Shown piece by piece: positions 26,349-30,727 of a DNA stretch of 30,727 bases. Positions within the stretch are counted from its first letter, which is position 1. Each line of letters opens with the position of its first letter. A model generated the notes under the pieces. The model made no database searches. It was not told where the DNA came from and saw only the letters and a program-made list of their open reading frames with translations. Position numbers and translations under genes: made by a program. Source of the stretch: an uncultured Anaerosolibacter sp. (GTDB lineage: Bacteria; Bacillota_A; Clostridia; Peptostreptococcales; Thermotaleaceae); NCBI GenBank assembly GCA_937948705.1, contig CALECF010000050.1, positions 1 through 30,727 on the forward strand, given 5' to 3'.

Positions 26349-27698
26349 CTATTTACTCTTGATATCTTTGATCATATTTTCTATTTTTGCTTTGAAGTCA
26401 ATATTACTATTGATGTCATTTGTAATTTTTTCGTGGGCATGGATCACAGTTGTATGGTCACGACCGCCAAATTCATCACCGATTTTTGGCAAAGACAAGT
26501 CTGTTAGTTCACGGCATAGATACATAGCTATTTGACGTGGATAAGAAATAGAACGAGTACGCCTTTTTGAGTTAAAATCCTCTAACTTTAATCCACTGTG
26601 TTCTGAAACTACTTCTTTAACAAGGGCCACTGTGATCTGCTTTGGTCTTGATGATGAAATAATATCCTTTAATGCTTCAGTCGCTAATTCTACAGTCACT
26701 TCTTTATTGGTCAGTGAGGAGTATGCCACAATTCGAATCAAAGCACCTTCAAGTTCACGGATATTGGCTTGAATTTTTTTTGCAATATAAAGCATAGCAT
26801 CGTTTGGAACGTCTATATTTTCAACCTCAGCCTTCTTGCGCAAGATGGCAATTCTTGTTTCTAGATCAGGAGGTTGAATGTCCGTAATTAAACCCCATTC
26901 AAAACGAGATCTTAATCGATCTTCTAAAGTAGGGATTTCCTTAGGAGGTCTATCACTGGAAATGATAATTTGTTTATTCGCCTCATGGAGGGCATTAAAG
27001 GTATGGAAAAATTCTTCCTGGGTTCTTTCCTTTCCCGCAATGAATTGAATATCATCCACCAAAAGTACATCTACAGTTCTATACTTATTTCTGAATTCTA
27101 CGTTCTTATCATCACGGATAGAGTTGATCAACTCATTGGTGAATTTTTCAGAGGAAACGTATACTACTTTGGCGTTAGGATTTTGCCCTAGGATATAGTG
27201 ACCAATGGCATGCATCAAGTGGGTTTTTCCGAGTCCAACTCCCCCATAAATAAACAAAGGATTATAGGCCTTTGCAGGGGATTCTGCTACAGCTAAAGAT
27301 GCAGCATGGGCGAAACGGTTACTATTTCCTATGACAAAGGTATCAAAGACATACTTTGGATTTAAGTTGAGCGTATCAAAGCTGTCTGAGAATCCATTGC
27401 TATGATGATGTGCTGGCGCTTGCTGGGCTGCCTTTATGTACTTTTCACTTCCTGGAACAATGAATTCTAGTCGATATTCCTGGGAAGTAATCTGTTTAAT
27501 GGCATTCATGATTAGGTTGGAGTATCTTGCTTCCAATATACCTTTAGAAAAATCATTGATCACACCAAGTACAATGGTGTTTCCATGAATAGAAATAGGT
27601 TCTATGGGTTTTAGCCAAGTATTGTAGCTTACTTCTGTCAGCTCTGTCTTAATTAAGTTGAGAGCTTTTTGCCATATATCTGGCAGATTCATACTCAT
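26349..27698 (-). CDS. dnaA: Chromosomal replication initiator DnaA
   Basis: A 449-residue AAA+ initiator that binds DnaA boxes and melts the origin. Domain I (about 1-80) has [22 protein letters not shown] short linker rich in Ala, His and Ser follows. Domain III has Walker [10 protein letters not shown] (152-160), Walker [10 protein letters not shown] (211-219) and the sensor region. Domain IV ends in the DNA-binding signature with [21 protein letters not shown]. The start is the ATG at 27698, seven bases after AGGAGG. Upstream in-frame codons run into the origin, which encodes a hydrophobic stretch that is not part of the protein. DnaA boxes near its promoter suggest autoregulation. Confidence 0.98.
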   Translation of the reverse strand: MSMNLPDIWQKALNLIKTELTEVSYNTWLKPIEPISIHGNTIVLGVINDFSKGILEARYSNLIMNAIKQITSQEYRLEFIVPGSEKYIKAAQQAPAHHHSNGFSDSFDTLNLNPKYVFDTFVIGNSNRFAHAASLAVAESPAKAYNPLFIYGGVGLGKTHLMHAIGHYILGQNPNAKVVYVSSEKFTNELINSIRDDKNVEFRNKYRTVDVLLVDDIQFIAGKERTQEEFFHTFNALHEANKQIIISSDRPPKEIPTLEDRLRSRFEWGLITDIQPPDLETRIAILRKKAEVENIDVPNDAMLYIAKKIQANIRELEGALIRIVAYSSLTNKEVTVELATEALKDIISSSRPKQITVALVKEVVSEHSGLKLEDFNSKRRTRSISYPRQIAMYLCRELTDLSLPKIGDEFGGRDHTTVIHAHEKITNDINSNIDFKAKIENMIKDIKSK

Positions 27699-27776
27699 AT
27701 AGCGACCTCCTATCAGAATGAAATAAAAACAACCCCATAGACAAAATAAAAAAATAATAGGAGTTGAAAATAGAGT

Positions 27777-28166
27777 ATATCCACAAGCTATCCACAAAAA
27801 TTGTTGATAGCTGGGATATTTAAAATATTTTTGTGCATAATTTTTATCAACGAGGAAATGATTAGAGTTGTGGATAAAATAGGGTATAAAAATGTATTTA
27901 TAAAACCCTTATGGGCTTGTACACAAAATTAACAAGTAAAATTGAGAGTCATACACAGTGATAAAGGATACTTTCCCAATACAAGAGGAAGAATGCCCTT
28001 TACTTATACACAACTTTATCCACAGCTGTGTATAAAGTTGAATTTGTTAATAAAAATTTCCACTTATCAACAGTTTGTATTCATCATATCAAATTCAAAA
28101 AGGGATTTCAATCATAAACACAAAAATTATCCACAGGAAAAAAATGTGGTGATATCTTTATCCACA
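27777..28166. other. oriC: Origin of replication, dnaA-rpmH half (oriC part 1)
   Basis: A dense cluster of DnaA boxes. Perfect TTATCCACA copies lie at 28016-28024, 28127-28135 and 28158-28166 (plus) and 27869-27877 (minus). TTATACACA lies at 28004-28012 (plus) and 28027-28035 (minus). TTATGCACA type lies at 27832-27840 (minus), TTATCAACA at 28064-28072, and near-matches at 27777-27785 and 27788-27796. With the dnaA-dnaN cluster this makes a bipartite origin with dnaA in the middle. No protein-coding gene is seen in the stretch. Confidence 0.9.
27822..27850 (-). promoter_or_regulatory. Candidate dnaA promoter with internal DnaA box
   Basis: Minus strand TTGATA (complement of 27845-27850), 17-base spacer, TATTTT (complement of 27822-27827), about 125 bases before the dnaA start. 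The DnaA box at 27832-27840 lies inside the spacer, so DnaA binding would block it. The -10 box is weak. Confidence 0.45.
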
Positions 28167-28188
28167 AAAGGTACCAAAAATTACTTTC

Positions 28189-28217
28189 TTGACAGATTGT
28201 AAGTACGAAGTTATAAT
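28189..28217 (+). promoter_or_regulatory. Promoter of rpmH
   Basis: Perfect consensus TTGACA (28189-28194), 17-base spacer and TATAAT (28212-28217). The RNA would start near 28224, leaving a leader of about 75 bases before the rpmH GTG. Confidence 0.9.
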
Positions 28218-28298
28218 TATTTAGTAAATGCTCATTTTAGGGAGAATATCCCTATCAATAAGATATTATATAGGTAGATTTTGAAGGGGGTGTTTTTC

Positions 28299-28433
28299 GT
28301 GAAGATGACATATCAGCCAAAGAAGAGACAAAGAAAGAAAGAGCACGGTTTTAGAAAAAGAATGAAAACTAAGTCTGGTAGAAACGTTTTAAAAAGACGT
28401 AGATTAAAGGGCAGAAAAAGTTTGACTGCTTAA
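28299..28433 (+). CDS. rpmH: Ribosomal protein bL34
   Basis: A 44-residue, very basic large-subunit protein. The sequence begins [18 protein letters not shown] and has the invariant [19 protein letters not shown]; the last residues SLTA vary slightly from the usual RLTA. The start is GTG at 28299, preceded by GAAGGGGG. It lies divergent from dnaA across the origin, as in nearly all Firmicutes, and leads the rpmH-rnpA-yidD-yidC-jag cluster. Confidence 0.97.
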   Translation: MKMTYQPKKRQRKKEHGFRKRMKTKSGRNVLKRRRLKGRKSLTA

Positions 28434-28457
28434 GGGCCGCATAAAGTGGCCTTTTTC
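28433..28457 (+). terminator. Weak terminator or attenuator after rpmH
   Basis: GGCCGC pairs with GTGGCC (one G-U) around a short loop, followed by TTTTT. It may reduce transcription into rnpA, matching the need for more L34 than RNase P protein. Confidence 0.6.
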
Positions 28458-28621
28458 TATAACTACAGATATAGTTAGAAAATTATGAAGTGCATAAAAT
28501 TATGGAAGAGAATTTAAAAAAAAATTCATAGTACATAGGAAAGATTGTGCATACTAAGGAATAAATGACATAATGAAAAGTGCATAAAGAGGAAGGCTTT
28601 CATTAAAAGGAAGGAAAAACC

Positions 28622-28957
28622 ATGGATCATACGTTGCGACTGAAGAAGAACATGGAATTTAAAAAAGTATATGGCAAAGGAAATTCTATGGCAAATCGAC
28701 TATTGGTTCTTTTCATGATGAAAAATGGAGAGGATTTCAATCGTGTGGGTTTTTCTGTGAGTAAAAAAGTCGGAAACAGTGTTGTACGAAATCGTGTAAA
28801 AAGATTGATGAAGGAAAGTTTTCGAGCTAAGGGATCTACAGCTGCCAAAGGATATGATCTAATATTTATCGCTAGGATTAATATAAAGGAAGCACCTTAT
28901 GTAGATGTAGAAAAAGCCATGGTTCATTTACTAAGAAAATCAAAACTATTGAAATAG
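28622..28957 (+). CDS. rnpA: Ribonuclease P protein component
   Basis: A 111-residue basic protein that binds the RNase P RNA and helps mature tRNA 5' ends. The RNR motif is visible as VVRNRVKRLMKESFR, with the N-terminal LKKNMEFKKVYGKG and VGFSVSKKVG stretches that form the substrate cleft. The start is ATG at 28622, behind GGAAGG. It follows rpmH by 188 bases, a longer gap than usual that holds three GTGCATA repeats. Confidence 0.96.
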   Translation: MDHTLRLKKNMEFKKVYGKGNSMANRLLVLFMMKNGEDFNRVGFSVSKKVGNSVVRNRVKRLMKESFRAKGSTAAKGYDLIFIARINIKEAPYVDVEKAMVHLLRKSKLLK

Positions 28958-28966
28958 GTGAAATCA

Positions 28967-29176
28967 TTGAAGGCGATATGTATATGGATGGTGATGATAT
29001 ATAGAAAGTATATTTCTCCTCTCAAGCAACCTTCCTGTAGATTTTATCCAACATGTTCTCAATATGCATTGGAAGCCCTGGAAAAGTATGGGGCTATAAA
29101 AGGAATGATCCTTAGCATCAGAAGGATCTTTAAATGTCATCCGTTCCATCCAGGAGGGTATGACCCTTTAAAGTAG
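28967..29176 (+). CDS. yidD: Membrane protein insertion efficiency factor YidD
   Basis: A protein of about 69 residues with an amphipathic N-terminus ([13 protein letters not shown]) and the conserved Cys/Pro-rich core [15 protein letters not shown], with [22 protein letters not shown] at the end; all are marks of YidD (DUF37). It aids YidC in protein insertion. The start is taken as TTG at 28967 because AGGTG lies six bases upstream; a GTG at 28958, directly after the rnpA stop, is the alternative and adds three residues. It is tightly packed between rnpA and yidC. Confidence 0.93.
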   Translation: MKAICIWMVMIYRKYISPLKQPSCRFYPTCSQYALEALEKYGAIKGMILSIRRIFKCHPFHPGGYDPLK

Positions 29177-29197
29177 AAATGATAGGGGGTAAAAGAT

Positions 29198-29857
29198 TTG
29201 ATCGCAAAACCGTTAGGAATGCTCTTAAATTTCTTATATGGTCTTATTGGAAACTATGGAATTACGATTATTGCGTTTACTGTGATCGTGAAGCTTATTT
29301 TGTTGCCATTAACACTACAGCAGTTAAAGTCAACAAAGCAAATGTCTGAACTACAGCCTAAATTAAAAGAATTGCAGGAAAAATATAAGAATGATAAAGA
29401 AAAATTAAATGCAAAAACAGTGGAATTGTATCAGCAATACAAAGTAAATCCTGTGGGTGGTTGCTTGCCCCTTGTGATTCAGATGCCGATCATTTTTGGT
29501 CTTTTTGCCGTGCTAAGAGAGCCTATGAAGTATATTACTGATCCAAATTTTGTACAGGCTGTGAATGAAGCGTTTCTATGGATTCCAAACTTAAGTAAAC
29601 CAGATCTGCTTGTATTACCTATTTTGGCTGGTATTACAACGTACTTCTCAATGAACTCTGCAAGTACAGGTGCCGCACAGAATCAAACCATGAAAACCAT
29701 GAATATGGTATTCCCTGTGATGATTATATGGTGGGGAAGAAGTTTTCCAGCAGGATTGACGTTATATTGGGTAGTAAGTAACGTATTCCAGATGGGACAA
29801 CAGTACCTTTTACCTAAAGCCGGAAAAGTGGGAACACCTAAGGAGGAGTCAAATTAG
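29198..29857 (+). CDS. yidC: Membrane protein insertase YidC/OxaI/SpoIIIJ
   Basis: A 219-residue insertase with about five hydrophobic segments and a charged cytoplasmic loop (about 45-75) between the first two. The conserved groove residue, usually Arg in the first helix, is Lys here (TVIVKLILLPLTL). GGCLPLVIQMPIIFGLF and the late TLYWVVSNVFQMGQQY are family marks. It lacks a signal peptide lipobox, so it is probably not a lipoprotein, unlike Bacillus SpoIIIJ. The start is TTG at 29198 behind AGGGGGT. It is short for the family but normal for clostridia. Confidence 0.94.
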   Translation: MIAKPLGMLLNFLYGLIGNYGITIIAFTVIVKLILLPLTLQQLKSTKQMSELQPKLKELQEKYKNDKEKLNAKTVELYQQYKVNPVGGCLPLVIQMPIIFGLFAVLREPMKYITDPNFVQAVNEAFLWIPNLSKPDLLVLPILAGITTYFSMNSASTGAAQNQTMKTMNMVFPVMIIWWGRSFPAGLTLYWVVSNVFQMGQQYLLPKAGKVGTPKEESN

Positions 29858-29858
29858 T

Positions 29859-30476
29859 ATGAGATTTACTGAAAAGACTGCAAAAACCGTAGAGGAAGCT
29901 GTAAAAATTGCTTTAGAGGAATTAAAGACTACCCAGGAGCATGTTGAGGTGGAAGTACTAGAGGCACCTAGCAAGGGTATTTTTGGCTTTATTGGAACAA
30001 AGCAAGCCAAAGTGAAGGTTACAGTGATTGATAATCCACAGGAAACGGCTTTAGAATTTCTAAGAAATGTACTAAAGACCATGGGTCTTGAAGCACAATA
30101 CAAAACGAAGTTAAAAGGTGAGACCTTATATGTAGATGTCTTTGGAAAAGATATGGGCATCCTCATTGGACGTAGAGGTCAAACTCTGGATTCCCTACAG
30201 TATCTTGTTAGTTTGGTTGTGAATAAGGACCGTGAAAATTACCTTAGAGTTGTTTTGGATACAGAGGATTATCGAAGAAAGAGAGAGCAAACCCTCATTC
30301 GATTGGCCAATAGATTGGCTCAGAAAGTAAGGAGCTCTCGAAAAGATATCGTTTTAGAGCCAATGAATCCATATGAAAGAAGGATTATTCACTCCGCATT
30401 ACAGAATCATCCTCATGTAGAAACAAAAAGTCATGGTGAAGAGCCTTATCGAAAGGTCATTATTACAGTGAAGTAG
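29859..30476 (+). CDS. jag: RNA-binding protein Jag/KhpB
   Basis: A 205-residue protein with three parts: an N-terminal Jag domain (about 1-55, with EAPSKGIFGFIGTKQAKV), a KH domain (about 75-140, with the LIGRRGQTLDSLQYLV GxxG-type loop) and a C-terminal R3H domain (about 145-205, with NPYERRIIHSALQ). It binds RNA and is linked to cell division and elongation control in other Firmicutes. The start is ATG at 29859, one base after the yidC stop, with AGGAGG inside the yidC end. The pair yidC-jag is conserved. Confidence 0.95.
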   Translation: MRFTEKTAKTVEEAVKIALEELKTTQEHVEVEVLEAPSKGIFGFIGTKQAKVKVTVIDNPQETALEFLRNVLKTMGLEAQYKTKLKGETLYVDVFGKDMGILIGRRGQTLDSLQYLVSLVVNKDRENYLRVVLDTEDYRRKREQTLIRLANRLAQKVRSSRKDIVLEPMNPYERRIIHSALQNHPHVETKSHGEEPYRKVIITVK

Positions 30477-30523
30477 TAAGACAGTTATTTTTTCCTATGA
30501 AAAACAGGTGCAAAGATGATACT

Positions 30524-30553
30524 ACAAAACCCAGTAAGTATACTGGGTTTTGT
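30524..30553 (+). terminator. Terminator after jag
   Basis: ACAAAACCCAGTA (30524-30536) pairs perfectly with TACTGGGTTTTGT (30541-30553) around AGTA. It ends the rpmH-jag cluster. Confidence 0.9.
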
Positions 30554-30727
30554 TAATATGTAGGAAAAAATATCTATATGATTTGTACATATGAATTATT
30601 AAAGGGATTGCCTTTCCCTGTATTTCGAAAAGTCCTAAAGAAGCCCCATCACTTTGTTGGTTGGATCTGTAATGGTTTGGCAGATTATTGGTATAATATA
30701 TATGATTGCATAGCACGAATCCTACAA

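Noticed and set aside
27699..27797. Longer DnaA start adding a hydrophobic N-terminus
   Set aside because: The upstream codons lie in the origin and have no ribosome site, while AGGAGG is well placed before the ATG at 27698.
30554..30727. TATAAT-like box near the right edge as a promoter of a next gene
   Set aside because: No -35 box at a proper distance was found and the next gene is outside the window; nothing else was recognised in this tail.

Overview
This window is the replication-origin region of a low-GC, Gram-positive, Clostridia-type bacterium. The evidence is the AT-rich sequence, strong AGGAGG-type ribosome sites with frequent GTG/TTG starts, and the divergent clusters rpmH-rnpA-yidD-yidC-jag (rightward) and dnaA-dnaN-S4-recF-remB-gyrB-gyrA (leftward). 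Gene content and style resemble Alkaliphilus or close relatives; that placement is inferred, not proven. Most genes left of the origin lie on the minus strand and those right of it on the plus strand, so they are co-directional with forks leaving about 26-28 kb. The exceptions are the partial ATP-grasp gene, the response regulator and trpS.

Origin (26.1-28.2 kb): DnaA boxes flank dnaA on both sides, giving a bipartite oriC. The dnaA-dnaN gap has DnaA boxes, a short GC cluster and a TAG-repeat tract (DnaA-trio type) beside an AT-rich stretch, which is the expected layout of a basal unwinding site.

Leftward from the origin come the replication and topology genes (dnaN, recF, gyrB, gyrA), then a three-gene partner-switching operon (RsbV-like, RsbW-like and a SigB/SigF-family sigma factor). 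A near-consensus SigB-type promoter precedes it, suggesting autoregulation. Next are a convergent trpS, a five-gene branched-chain amino-acid ABC transporter (livJ-livH-livM-livG-livF), a small orphan ORF, a 92-bp palindromic element and a long-chain polyprenyl diphosphate synthase.

The left third (0.5-8.5 kb) is the accessory and most interesting part, with a cyclic-di-GMP theme. It has a class I c-di-GMP (GEMM-I) riboswitch with its own consensus promoter and an intrinsic terminator in front of a degenerate HD gene and an HD-GYP phosphodiesterase gene. It also has two paralogous EAL-CBS proteins, one carrying a GGDEF domain and an altered EAL metal ligand, the other with intact EAL residues and no GGDEF. 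Between these lie a PhoP/PhoB-type response regulator whose partner kinase is reduced to a 21-codon stub, and decayed IS21 (istA/istB) remains that probably caused the loss. No rRNA, tRNA or CRISPR was seen.
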